The notes beneath the pieces are model-generated. The model was not told the origin of the DNA and did no database searches. It saw only the letters and a list, made by a program, of their open reading frames with translations. From Opitutia bacterium UBA3151 (GTDB lineage Bacteria; Verrucomicrobiota; Verrucomicrobiia; Opitutales; Seribacteraceae): 28,797 nucleotides of DNA. Made by a program: the position numbers and the translations under genes. Shown piece by piece: positions 8,117 to 16,185 of the stretch. The stretch lies in assembly GCA_002364975.1 (NCBI GenBank), contig DEYT01000163.1:1-28797 (forward strand). The letters run 5' to 3'. Within the stretch, counting starts at the first letter, position 1. Each line of letters begins with the position of its first letter.

Positions 8117-8857
8117 ATGAATCCCTTCACGATCGAAGAACAAGAAAGAATGCCCGAGCATGTGGCCATCATCATGGATGGAAATGGTCGGTGGGCACAA
8201 TCCAAGGGAAAGCCTAGACTCTTTGGCCACAGAAATGGGGTCGAGAATGTTCGAAGTGTGGTTAACACTGCCAGAGAATTGGGTATTCCTTATGTAACTC
8301 TTTACGCTTTTAGCCAGGAGAATCAGAGTCGACCAGTTGCCGAAAAGTCAGGCTTAATGAAATTACTTGAAGAGTTTCTGAAAATTGAACTTAAGTCAAT
8401 GGTTCGTGACGGCATCCGGCTTAGAGCAATCGGTGACCTCAATGGACTCCCGGAATTCGCCCGAAAAATAGTTCTGCAAACTATTGAAAAGACGAAGGCT
8501 AATCAGGATTGGAATCTCACTTTAGCACTCAATTATGGAAGTCGTCAGGAAGTGTTAGAAGCAATTAAGTCAATTTCTAAAAGCGAAAACCTCGATCCTG
8601 AAAGTCTTGAATGGGATGATTTTTCCCAATATCTCCAAACTAGAGATTTACCCGACCCCGATCTTATCGTGCGAACCTCCGGGGAATTTCGCCTGAGTAA
8701 TTTTCTTCTTCTGCAAGCCGCATATGCTGAAATTTTTGTATCTCCCCTCCACTGGCCTGATTTCAACCGCAATGCTTTTATTGACTCTATAAAGGATTAT
8801 GTACACAGAGAGAGGCGTTTTGGCAAAACCCGAGAACAAGTAGTTTCCCTTACCTAG
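8117..8857 (+). CDS. uppS: (2Z,6E)-polyprenyl (undecaprenyl) diphosphate synthase
   Basis: Cis-prenyltransferase that condenses isopentenyl diphosphate onto farnesyl diphosphate to make the lipid carrier for peptidoglycan and O-antigen. It has 246 residues, full length. MDGNGRWAQ at 20-28 supplies the catalytic Asp21 and diphosphate-binding residues. YAFSQENQSRP (63-73), ALNYGSRQE (137-145) and DPDLIVRTSGEFRLSNF with Arg186 and Arg192 complete the family signature, with Glu205 in AYAEIF. First gene of a co-directional block, followed 11 bases later by cdsA. The block includes Dxr and IspG, which make its isoprenoid substrate. Its promoter must lie in the 70-base gap after phhB or within phhB. 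Confidence 0.96.
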   Translation: MNPFTIEEQERMPEHVAIIMDGNGRWAQSKGKPRLFGHRNGVENVRSVVNTARELGIPYVTLYAFSQENQSRPVAEKSGLMKLLEEFLKIELKSMVRDGIRLRAIGDLNGLPEFARKIVLQTIEKTKANQDWNLTLALNYGSRQEVLEAIKSISKSENLDPESLEWDDFSQYLQTRDLPDPDLIVRTSGEFRLSNFLLLQAAYAEIFVSPLHWPDFNRNAFIDSIKDYVHRERRFGKTREQVVSLT

Positions 8858-8868
8858 ATCGCTCCACC

Positions 8869-9729
8869 ATGCTCATTCGCACCTTATCCACTACTGTACT
8901 TTGGTCATTAATGGGAGCAGTCGTGTATTCAACCAAGGAGGCGGGGGCAATGTGGATTCTAAACCTTTGCTCGACCCTTACGCTTTTTGAAATTTATACC
9001 ATTCTTGGAAGGCTTGGTTTTGCCGCAAATAGAATGTCAGGACTGATCACCGGAGGTTGCATGATTCCTGTTGCGTTTTATTTCCCCGGGGCGGGAGTCG
9101 ATGTTCTTGCTATCGGTGCCCTTCTCACTTCAGCCGCATGCGTACTTTTCCCCCAGGCTCAGCGTGGAATGTATGTAAAACGATTAATGCCCACTTTTTT
9201 CGGCTTATTGTATGTAACCTTTTTGCTCCACTATTTCGTTCAAATTATTCAATTTGCAGAAGTAGAGAGTACCGATGAAAGCCTCGGTTTTGGTCTTTTC
9301 TTTTCCTTATGGGTGGTAGTCGTCGCAAAATTCAGTGACATCGGGGCTTTGTTAATTGGGAAAATGATTGGAAGGACAAAAATGGCTCCTTCTATTAGCC
9401 CAGGTAAAACCATTGAAGGTCTTATTGGGGGATTAGCTGCCTCCTCAGGAATAGGGGCTCTCATTCCTTGGCTTATTTTGAATTACATGCCAATGGTTGT
9501 AAACTTTGGTTCCTTCGATTTCTCCCCCTCACAAGGTGCAGTTTGGGGTCTTTTAATCGCAGTAACTTCAGTAATTGGAGATTTAATCGCCTCGGTTTTA
9601 AAGCGTCTTGCAGGCATGAAAGATTCTGGTGGTGCCATCCCCGGAATCGGAGGATTGTTGGATTTAACCGATAGCTTAATCCTCGCCGCTCCTACCGGGT
9701 ACTTTATTTTACTTATTCTGCAACCGTGA
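8869..9729 (+). CDS. cdsA: Phosphatidate cytidylyltransferase
   Basis: Integral membrane enzyme of 286 residues making CDP-diacylglycerol from phosphatidate and CTP, the branch point for phospholipids. It has about eight hydrophobic segments and the C-terminal CDS signature at 242-268, SVLKRLAGMKDSGG then AIPGIGGLLDLTDS. Two signature positions differ from the classical pattern: Ile260 where the motif has His (GHGG to GIGG), and Leu266 where it has Arg (DRxD to DLTD). I believe this variant occurs in other PVC bacteria, so it is probably functional. Its TGA overlaps the GTG start of dxr (GTGA), implying coupled translation. Confidence 0.93.
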   Translation: MLIRTLSTTVLWSLMGAVVYSTKEAGAMWILNLCSTLTLFEIYTILGRLGFAANRMSGLITGGCMIPVAFYFPGAGVDVLAIGALLTSAACVLFPQAQRGMYVKRLMPTFFGLLYVTFLLHYFVQIIQFAEVESTDESLGFGLFFSLWVVVVAKFSDIGALLIGKMIGRTKMAPSISPGKTIEGLIGGLAASSGIGALIPWLILNYMPMVVNFGSFDFSPSQGAVWGLLIAVTSVIGDLIASVLKRLAGMKDSGGAIPGIGGLLDLTDSLILAAPTGYFILLILQP

Positions 9730-10883
9730 GCTCGGCCAAAAAGTTCGTTCTGTTGGGAGCGACTGGTTCCATTGGGGAAAGTACGCTTCAAGTCTTACGC
9801 AAACACCCGGAGAAGCTCGAGCTGATTGGGGTCTCTGCTCACAAACAGTCTGAAAAACTGCATTCCATCATAGAAGAATTCAAGGTTCCAAATGCTCACC
9901 TTATTTGCCAAGGCGATCAAAGAGTCCCTTTCCCCAAAAAAACTAACCTTGGACAAAGTACAGACCAACTAGATGAACTGGCTGCTCATCCAGAAGCAGA
10001 ACTGGTTGTGGTTGCGATCGTTGGTTCTGCGGGACTTCGCCCCACTTTGGCTGCATTAAAAGCAGGAAAAGATGTCGTTCTTGCCAATAAAGAATCTCTG
10101 GTCGTTGGTGGTAAATTAGTTACGGATACAGCCCGTGAGTCTGGTGCCCGAATTATTCCTGCTGATAGCGAACATAATGCGATTCATCAATGCTTACTGG
10201 GTCAAGAAGAACGAGAACTCGACTCGATCATTTTAACTGCTTCGGGTGGGGCTTTCCGTGATTTGCCCCTCGAAAAATTAAAAGATGTAACCCTCAAACA
10301 AGCTCTTAAACATCCCAACTGGTCGATGGGGCCAAAGGTTACCATCGATTCCGCAACCATGGCAAACAAGGGGCTTGAGTTGATCGAGGCTTACTGGCTT
10401 TTCGGGCTTCCTTCAAACAAGATGGAAGTGGTCATCCATCCTTCAAGTATTGTGCATGCAATGGTTCGATTTATTGATGGATGTTGTCTTGCTCAACTTA
10501 GTCCACCGTCCATGACCTTCGCACTCCAGAATGCACTCCTCTTTCCGGAGAGACATGCCGGAGTGGAAAAATCTTTGGATTTTTCTCAAAGTTTTGATTT
10601 ATCATTTTCTCCGCCTTGCCATGACAGATACCCCTGTCTGAGGCTCGCCCGAGAATGTTTATCCCAAGGAGGTCCCTACCCCCTCGCGTTTAATGCCGCC
10701 AATGAAGTTGCCGTCGATGCTTTTCGTATGAATCGAATTGGCTTTGTTCAAATTTCGAACATAATTGAAGAATCTTTGAATAAACTAAACACAAATGAAC
10801 CCACTTGTCTCGCTGACTTGTTGGAATTAGACACCGTAATACGCTCAACTGCTTCTCAATCCATCGCCTTACTTGGTCACTAG
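9726..10883 (+). CDS. dxr: 1-deoxy-D-xylulose 5-phosphate reductoisomerase
   Basis: Second enzyme of the MEP isoprenoid pathway, converting DXP to MEP with NADPH; 385 residues, normal length. The N-terminal Rossmann motif GATGSIGESTLQVLR (12-26) binds NADPH. NKESLVVGG, PADSEHNAIHQ (metal-binding Asp and Glu), TASGGAF, HPNWSMGPKVTIDSATM, GLELIEAYWLF and NAANEVAVDAF are all present. The start is a GTG whose last bases form the TGA stop of cdsA. No other start lies near the Rossmann motif. Together with ispG two genes downstream it feeds the product chain used by UppS. Confidence 0.96.
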   Translation: MSSAKKFVLLGATGSIGESTLQVLRKHPEKLELIGVSAHKQSEKLHSIIEEFKVPNAHLICQGDQRVPFPKKTNLGQSTDQLDELAAHPEAELVVVAIVGSAGLRPTLAALKAGKDVVLANKESLVVGGKLVTDTARESGARIIPADSEHNAIHQCLLGQEERELDSIILTASGGAFRDLPLEKLKDVTLKQALKHPNWSMGPKVTIDSATMANKGLELIEAYWLFGLPSNKMEVVIHPSSIVHAMVRFIDGCCLAQLSPPSMTFALQNALLFPERHAGVEKSLDFSQSFDLSFSPPCHDRYPCLRLARECLSQGGPYPLAFNAANEVAVDAFRMNRIGFVQISNIIEESLNKLNTNEPTCLADLLELDTVIRSTASQSIALLGH

Positions 10884-10890
10884 TCAATTT

Positions 10891-12348
10891 ATGTCCCTCC
10901 TTTACGATTTTGCCTTTATTTTCGTCGCTTTGTTTGCACTTGGCTTCACGATTTTCATTCACGAACTAGGTCATTTTTTAGCTGCTCGCAGGCGTGGATT
11001 GCTGATTACACGCTTTTCCATCGGCTTCGGTCCCAAGATTTTTGGATGGACTCGAAACGGGGTTGAATATCGTCTTTCAGCTATCCCATTCGGGGGCTAT
11101 GTCGCCCTTCCTCAACTGGTAGATATGGGGAGACTGGAAGGAAATGAGGAAAAGGATGGTGAGAGAAAACCATTTAAGTCTTGGGATGATGAAGAGGAGA
11201 ATCAAAAAGAGAAACCGTTACCCAAGATAAGCTACACTGACAAAATGCTTGTTTCGGTTATGGGTGCAGTTTTCAATATCTTGCTTGCTTTCGCCCTTGC
11301 ATGTGTCCTTTCCCTTTTCGGATATGATGTCCCTGATTCTCAACTAACTACCAAAGTCGGATATGTTTCAGAAAATGTTGAGCGATGGAATCCATTTACA
11401 GAGAAAGGGGAAGAAGTTTCTGGACCTGCCAAAAGAGCAGGTATCCTGATTAATGATCAGATAATATCTGTGGACGGAGCCAAAGTTGAGAACTTCATGG
11501 ACATACAGAACCGAATTGTTACCGGCAAACAACGAACGGCTGAAGGCAGGAGGTTAGTAAATTTGACTATCCTTCGAGATGAGGTGCAGCAGCAAATTGA
11601 AGTTTTTCCTGAAATTGTTGGGAGTGAAGGTATCCGATACATTGGAATTGGTCCGAAAGAGACTTTCTTTATCGATTCCTTGGAGCCTGACATGCCCGCA
11701 ATTAATGCGGGTCTTGAAGTGGGGGATCAACCGGTAAGAATTGACGACCAAGAAATTTATTCCTTTGTCCAACTCGTTTCCTATTTAAGTAGTACTGAAG
11801 CAAATCAAACGATATCCTTTACGGTTCGAAAAGGAGGAGAAAATGGTGAAGAAATGACTTATCAATTATCCCCGGTTGAGAAAGAAATCGGGGAAGGTAG
11901 TGAGGCAACCACCCGTAAATTGATTGGCTTCAGACCAAAAGCAAAAATCATTACCACTTTTCCAAATCCCTTTGTTTTAATTATGCGTCGGGTTAACGAT
12001 ATGTACCTAACCTTGAGTGGCCTCGTCAGCCCTCAATCCGATGTAAAGCTGCGAAACATGAGTGGGCCTGTCGGTATAGTGAATCATTTGAGCATTTTTG
12101 CAAAAATAGGATTCAAGAAACTTTTGTGGTTTGTGGTCTTTATCAATGTTAATCTTGCCATTCTTAACTTACTTCCAATTCCTGTTCTTGATGGAGGTCA
12201 TATGCTTTTTGCCACCATTGAAAAAATTCGTGGTCAACCTCTTCCTCTTCCCTTTCTCGAAAGAGCTCAGATGCTATTCGTAGTCTTACTCTTCTCTTTT
12301 ATGCTATATGTAACATTTTTTGATGTTCAGAGAATCGTTCCATTTTAA
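10891..12348 (+). CDS. rseP: RseP-type site-2 intramembrane zinc metalloprotease
   Basis: Membrane-embedded protease of 485 residues that cuts transmembrane segments, typically of anti-sigma factors or signal-peptide remnants. HELGH at 24-28 in the first helix gives the zinc ligands and catalytic Glu25. The third ligand lies in LLPIPVLDGGHML near the C-terminus. Two tandem PDZ domains sit between, recognised by AKRAGILINDQIISVDG and AINAGLEVGDQPVRIDD. A stretch of about 30 acidic and lysine-rich residues (MGRLEGNEEKDGE...) precedes the second membrane helix. The frame is open from a TTG at 10873, but the ATG at 10891, 7 bases after the dxr stop, is the simpler start. The uppS-cdsA-dxr-rseP order is widespread in bacteria. 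A possible client is the FecR-like protein at 25878-27542, but that is speculation. Confidence 0.94.
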   Translation: MSLLYDFAFIFVALFALGFTIFIHELGHFLAARRRGLLITRFSIGFGPKIFGWTRNGVEYRLSAIPFGGYVALPQLVDMGRLEGNEEKDGERKPFKSWDDEEENQKEKPLPKISYTDKMLVSVMGAVFNILLAFALACVLSLFGYDVPDSQLTTKVGYVSENVERWNPFTEKGEEVSGPAKRAGILINDQIISVDGAKVENFMDIQNRIVTGKQRTAEGRRLVNLTILRDEVQQQIEVFPEIVGSEGIRYIGIGPKETFFIDSLEPDMPAINAGLEVGDQPVRIDDQEIYSFVQLVSYLSSTEANQTISFTVRKGGENGEEMTYQLSPVEKEIGEGSEATTRKLIGFRPKAKIITTFPNPFVLIMRRVNDMYLTLSGLVSPQSDVKLRNMSGPVGIVNHLSIFAKIGFKKLLWFVVFINVNLAILNLLPIPVLDGGHMLFATIEKIRGQPLPLPFLERAQMLFVVLLFSFMLYVTFFDVQRIVPF

Positions 12349-12357
12349 TTTTTAAAG

Positions 12358-14379
12358 GTGAATGAATCTCCGTACTCGTACTGCGATTCCCGTTTTCAAG
12401 TTATTCGCAGAAATTCTCGGATTGTAAAAGTTGGGAATATCTCTGTGGGTGGGGGGAACCCTCTTCGTGTCCAATCTATGACGACCACGGACACTATGGA
12501 TATTGATGCAACTGCCCAGCAGACCATCGAACTGGCCCAGGCTGGATGTGAGATTGTTCGAATCACCGCACCCAATGTTCGTGCTGCAAAAGCTCTCGGA
12601 GAAATCGCAAAGAAAGTAAGGAGTAATAAGATTTTCGTCCCTCTGGTCGCGGACATCCACTTCCTTCCCAAGGCAGCAATGGAAGCCGCCAAGCATGTAG
12701 AGAAAGTTCGGATCAATCCCGGAAACTATGCCGATCGAAAGAAATTTCAAATTCGAGAATACACTGATTCCCAATACGAAGAAGAATTAGAGCGTCTGCA
12801 CGATGCATTCAGCCCTTTGGTGTTAAGATGTAAAGAGCTTGGTCGAGCGATGAGAATAGGGACGAATCACGGATCTCTTTCGGATCGTGTCATGAATCGT
12901 TTTGGAGATAGCCCTCGAGGGATGGCTGAATCTGCCATCGAATTTCTTCGCATTGCGAATTATCATGGTTACCACGAAATCATACTTTCCATGAAATCAA
13001 GCAATCCGAAAGTTATGATTCAAGCTTATCGTTTGGTGGTTTCATTGATGAAAAAGGAAGGGATGAATTATCCCCTTCATCTAGGTGTAACCGAAGCGGG
13101 AGATGGGGAAGATGCCAGAATTAAAAGTGCAATTGGAATAGGTTCACTTTTATTTGATGGTCTGGGAGATACTATCCGTGTTTCCCTGACTGAAGATCCG
13201 ATTGCTGAAATCCCAGTTGCTCGTGATTTAGCTAGTCGCGCACATCTATGGTGGGAACATGGAGATAAAGAACCAATCTTAACCGAAGAAACTGACTTTA
13301 CAGATCCATTTTCTTTCACACGCAGACCCGTTGATACAATCCATCTTGGTAGACCCCCCATATCACTAGGAGACAAAAATCCACCCGCCGTAGTTGCTTC
13401 CCCCCAAGGCCCTCTTTCCGATTCCGCCTCCATCATCCAAGAAGTGGCTAGAACCCAAGTCTCTGCTAAAGATGCACGCGTGGAAGGCTTGCTGGTTTCG
13501 TTGAAAGACACAAATGAGATTCCAGAGCTTCAAACCTTGGCGAGATCGGTCATGGGTGCTTTATCCTTCATAGTTGTGGAAGACTCCCGCGAGGAAGACG
13601 ATATTCCTCCTGCAATACCCGGTTCAGTCCCTATGATCTGGTTTCCCAAGAATGAATTTACCGAAGAGTCAGAACTTGCCCGATTTCTTGCCCTCTGTGA
13701 AGAAGCGGGGCATCACCCTGCAGTTGTTTTTTGCCCAACAAAAATCAGCCCTGGTTTATTAACCCTTCTTACTCTTTCTACTAAGTCTCCAATCGTCACG
13801 GTCAGTTCTTCTGTATCGAAAAACCCAATTGCAAATTATCGCCAACTTGCATCTGCACTTCATGAATTAAAATTACCATTATGGATTCGTAATCTTGAAG
13901 ATGATCGGATTTCAAACGAGGATTTTTTTTCAGGGCGGTTGCTTGATGCTTCAATTTTATCAGGTTCTTTACTTTGCGATGGTCTAGGGGATTTAATTTC
14001 GGTTGAAAACTTCGGTTCGCTCAACCGCAATCGTGGCTTGGCATACAACATACTTCAAGGTGCGAGAGCTCGAATCTCTAAAACGGAATTTGTAGCCTGC
14101 CCCAGTTGTGGACGTACATTATTTGATCTTCAAAGCACTACTCAAAAGGTTAAAAATGCCACTGGACACCTCAAGGGCTTAACCATTGCTGTAATGGGAT
14201 GTATTGTCAACGGACCGGGTGAAATGGCAGATGCGGATTTTGGATATGTTGGTTCCGGACCTGGTAAAATCGACCTTTATGTGGGTAAAGAAAGAGTAAA
14301 ATCTGCAGTATCCGAGACTGAAGCAGTTGACCAACTTGTCCAACTGATACAAGAAGAAGGTAGATGGATCGAACCCTAA
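12358..14379 (+). CDS. ispG: 4-hydroxy-3-methylbut-2-enyl diphosphate synthase, three-domain form
   Basis: MEP-pathway iron-sulfur enzyme (GcpE) that converts MEcPP to HMBPP. At 673 residues it is much longer than the E. coli type (about 370) and matches the three-domain form of plants, chlamydiae and Bacteroidetes. The N-terminal TIM barrel runs to about 300 (VQSMTTTDTMD, ADIHFLP, RINPGN, GTNHGSLSDR). The inserted domain spans about 310-560. The C-terminal [4Fe-4S] domain has CPSC at 581-584, Cys615 and Glu622 in GCIVNGPGE, the four cluster ligands. The start is GTG, the first start codon after the in-frame TAA. The rseP stop is 9 bases upstream. Its end overlaps the next gene by 16 bases. 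Confidence 0.96.
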   Translation: MNESPYSYCDSRFQVIRRNSRIVKVGNISVGGGNPLRVQSMTTTDTMDIDATAQQTIELAQAGCEIVRITAPNVRAAKALGEIAKKVRSNKIFVPLVADIHFLPKAAMEAAKHVEKVRINPGNYADRKKFQIREYTDSQYEEELERLHDAFSPLVLRCKELGRAMRIGTNHGSLSDRVMNRFGDSPRGMAESAIEFLRIANYHGYHEIILSMKSSNPKVMIQAYRLVVSLMKKEGMNYPLHLGVTEAGDGEDARIKSAIGIGSLLFDGLGDTIRVSLTEDPIAEIPVARDLASRAHLWWEHGDKEPILTEETDFTDPFSFTRRPVDTIHLGRPPISLGDKNPPAVVASPQGPLSDSASIIQEVARTQVSAKDARVEGLLVSLKDTNEIPELQTLARSVMGALSFIVVEDSREEDDIPPAIPGSVPMIWFPKNEFTEESELARFLALCEEAGHHPAVVFCPTKISPGLLTLLTLSTKSPIVTVSSSVSKNPIANYRQLASALHELKLPLWIRNLEDDRISNEDFFSGRLLDASILSGSLLCDGLGDLISVENFGSLNRNRGLAYNILQGARARISKTEFVACPSCGRTLFDLQSTTQKVKNATGHLKGLTIAVMGCIVNGPGEMADADFGYVGSGPGKIDLYVGKERVKSAVSETEAVDQLVQLIQEEGRWIEP

Positions 14380-15212
14380 CTAACCAAACCCCAGACCTTT
14401 CTAATGCCGACTCTGCACTGTTCGATCGCATTCTTGCCGGTCACCTTGCTACCATCTCCCAAGTTGAATACTTCCGGGAAAATTTTGGTAATGCCGAAAG
14501 TCGTTGGAAAAAAGACGGTACCCGGGTGACCATTGTGGACGAGACCATATCCGACGAGCTCTTCCTACTACTCCAAAAAGACTTTCCTGATGATGACTAT
14601 TGCTCCGAGGAGGCTCTTGAAACCCCAGAACCAATTCCTACCGAAGCCGAATTCTGCTGGATCCTTGACCCCGTGGACGGTACTAACAACTACGCTGTCG
14701 GGGTTCCCGAATGTTGCATCTCCCTTGGTCTGCTCCGGCACGGTGTTCCGGTATATGGCTTCATTTACGATTACGGACGTGATAACCTACTCCAGGGGGG
14801 GAAGAATTTTGGATCGATTGAAGGAACTAATCCCGTCTCTGCCGCTGACGAGCTGGTCAATGAAAAACTCACCTTTTGCATGCATTTTCCCATACCTCCT
14901 CATATTTTAACTACCCTGAGCCCTGCTCTCAATATTTGGAGAATCCGCTGTCCAGGTTCCGCCGCTATTGGCCTTGCCAATGTGGCCACTGGCAGACTTG
15001 ATGGTTGCCTAGAATTTCGTCCGAAGCCCTGGGATTGCGCTGCCGGTTACCCGATTTGTGAAGGAGCCGGTGCCGCTTTTCATTTTCTCAATAAGCCCGT
15101 TTTCCCTCTTCACTCTTTCTCCCCAGACATGGAATCTTGCCCCTTCCGTGTTGGCTCCGCAATCTTTCATCAAGAAGTAATGGGTGCCTTAGAACGGAAC
15201 AAACCCGACTGA
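14364..15212 (+). CDS. Inositol monophosphatase-family phosphatase
   Basis: A 282-residue Mg-dependent, lithium-sensitive-type phosphatase of the IMPase/FBPase superfamily. Metal site one is formed by Glu82 or Glu83 (CSEEAL) and Asp102/Asp105 in WILDPVDGTNNYA (99-111). The third metal ligand is Asp224 in KPWDCAAGYPICEGAGA. DGTRVTIVDETISDEL at 51-66 is the usual N-terminal motif. The substrate could be inositol phosphate, histidinol phosphate, pAp or a sugar bisphosphate; the sequence does not decide. It overlaps ispG by 16 bases and closes the uppS-ispG block. It also shows a run of C-rich codons relative to its neighbours in its central part. Confidence 0.87.
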   Translation: MDRTLTNQTPDLSNADSALFDRILAGHLATISQVEYFRENFGNAESRWKKDGTRVTIVDETISDELFLLLQKDFPDDDYCSEEALETPEPIPTEAEFCWILDPVDGTNNYAVGVPECCISLGLLRHGVPVYGFIYDYGRDNLLQGGKNFGSIEGTNPVSAADELVNEKLTFCMHFPIPPHILTTLSPALNIWRIRCPGSAAIGLANVATGRLDGCLEFRPKPWDCAAGYPICEGAGAAFHFLNKPVFPLHSFSPDMESCPFRVGSAIFHQEVMGALERNKPD

Positions 15213-15264
15213 GAATTCCAACTTGACCCTATCCCCTCAACAGGTTTACTTAGATTCTTTGGAC

Positions 15265-15338
15265 GCGGGCATAGTTTAGTGGTAAAACCCCAGCCTTCCA
15301 AGCTGGTGTCCTCGGTTCGATCCCGAGTGCCCGCACCA
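15265..15338 (+). tRNA. tRNA-Gly (anticodon UCC)
   Basis: The 74-base sequence folds as a complete cloverleaf. Acceptor GCGGGCA pairs with TGCCCGC, the D arm is GTTT/AAAC, anticodon stem CCAGC/GCTGG encloses loop CTTCCAA with anticodon TCC, and T arm CTCGG/CCGAG encloses TTCGATC. The discriminator is A and the 3' CCA is encoded. It follows the phosphatase gene by 52 bases. A TTGACC at 15223 could be a -35 element, but no good -10 follows it. No second copy of the tRNA 3' end was seen nearby, so it does not look like an integration site. Confidence 0.97.
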
Positions 15339-15360
15339 TCAAACTCAAAATTGTTTCGCA

Positions 15361-15382
15361 CCATCTCGGGATGGAACTTTTT
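15361..15382 (+). terminator. Possible weak terminator after tRNA-Gly
   Basis: CCATC-TCGG-GATGG forms a 5-bp hairpin with a stable-looking TCGG tetraloop, followed three bases later by TTTTT. It is placed 22 bases after the tRNA. The stem is short, so this is a tentative call. Confidence 0.35.
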
Positions 15383-15467
15383 CAATCGCATCTCGAAACA
15401 TTTTTCCTGAAATTGCCAATCAAAAGTCTCTGAGCTTGAACATGTTTTGTCTGACTAATACAGGGCT

Positions 15468-16178
15468 TTAGTCGAACAAGGCACTTACCTTTTTCAAAGT
15501 CAAAAAATCAGGAGTTTCAAAGTCTTTCAAACATAGACTGGCACCGGTGAAATCATGTTCCAATGCATATTCACTTGGGGCAACCACACACTTCATTCCC
15601 GCATTTAATGCTGCCTTCAGTCCATGGTCCGTATCTTCGAAAACAACACAATCCTTGGGTTCCACACCACACTGTTCTGCTACTAGTAAATAAATCGCAG
15701 GATCTGGTTTTTTATGAAGCGTATCGTCGCCCCCGCACAAGGTTTTCAATGAAGTTAAAAATTTTGAACCTAAGGCTGATTCCAAGACTTCAAAAGCCGC
15801 TTTTTTTTCGCATGCCGTACCAATGGCAAGGGGAAATTTTTCTTCTTGGATTTCATTGAATAGCCTTTCTACTCCTGGTCTCAAAGTAAGATTACCCAGA
15901 CTCAAATCAGCAGTAATAAGGTCGATATACAATCGAGTTTTCCTTTGATACATTTCTTGCTTAAATGAGCCGTATTCTTTTTCGGATCGTTCCAGCAAGG
16001 AGAAAATTTCCTTCAATTTCCCTCCACCCATTATTTTCATCCGGTCCATGTAATCTTGTGGGTTCCAAGTCACAGCTAATCCAATTTCCTTAAATAATTC
16101 ATTGTAGGCACGACGATGATAATCTTCAGTTTCAAGAATAGTACCATCGAGATCAGAAATTATAAGTTTTAATGACAT
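15468..16178 (-). CDS. CbbY-like HAD-superfamily sugar phosphatase
   Basis: A 236-residue haloacid dehalogenase hydrolase of the beta-phosphoglucomutase/CbbY subgroup. Motif I is SDLDGTILETEDYHRRAYN with nucleophile Asp9 and Asp11. Motif II is the Thr in GTACEKKA, motif III is KKPDPAIY, and motif IV is VVFEDTDHGLKAALNAGM. The ETExxHRRAxN start and a GGGKLKEIF segment in the cap resemble CbbY, known in Rubisco-containing organisms as a xylulose-1,5-bisphosphate phosphatase. No Rubisco gene is in this window. It lies 7 bases after the ribulokinase-like gene on the same strand, so the two are probably co-expressed and act on related pentose phosphates. The substrate is inferred from family and context only. 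Confidence 0.87.
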   Translation of the reverse strand: MSLKLIISDLDGTILETEDYHRRAYNELFKEIGLAVTWNPQDYMDRMKIMGGGKLKEIFSLLERSEKEYGSFKQEMYQRKTRLYIDLITADLSLGNLTLRPGVERLFNEIQEEKFPLAIGTACEKKAAFEVLESALGSKFLTSLKTLCGGDDTLHKKPDPAIYLLVAEQCGVEPKDCVVFEDTDHGLKAALNAGMKCVVAPSEYALEHDFTGASLCLKDFETPDFLTLKKVSALFD

Positions 16179-16185
16179 GGGAAAT

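Noticed and set aside
12352..12774. Open frame of 140 codons on the minus strand within ispG
   Set aside because: It lies wholly opposite a conserved enzyme domain and its product shows no recognisable motif; a shadow frame.
13077..13511. Open frame of 144 codons on the minus strand within ispG
   Set aside because: Opposite the coding strand of a well-conserved gene with serine/arginine-rich nonsense-like composition; a shadow frame.
15223..15251. TTGACC as a -35 element for tRNA-Gly
   Set aside because: The hexamers at 16-18 bases downstream match TATAAT poorly, so a promoter cannot be supported.
15265..15338. tRNA-Gly as an integration (att) site
   Set aside because: No repeated copy of the tRNA 3' end and no integrase gene next to it.
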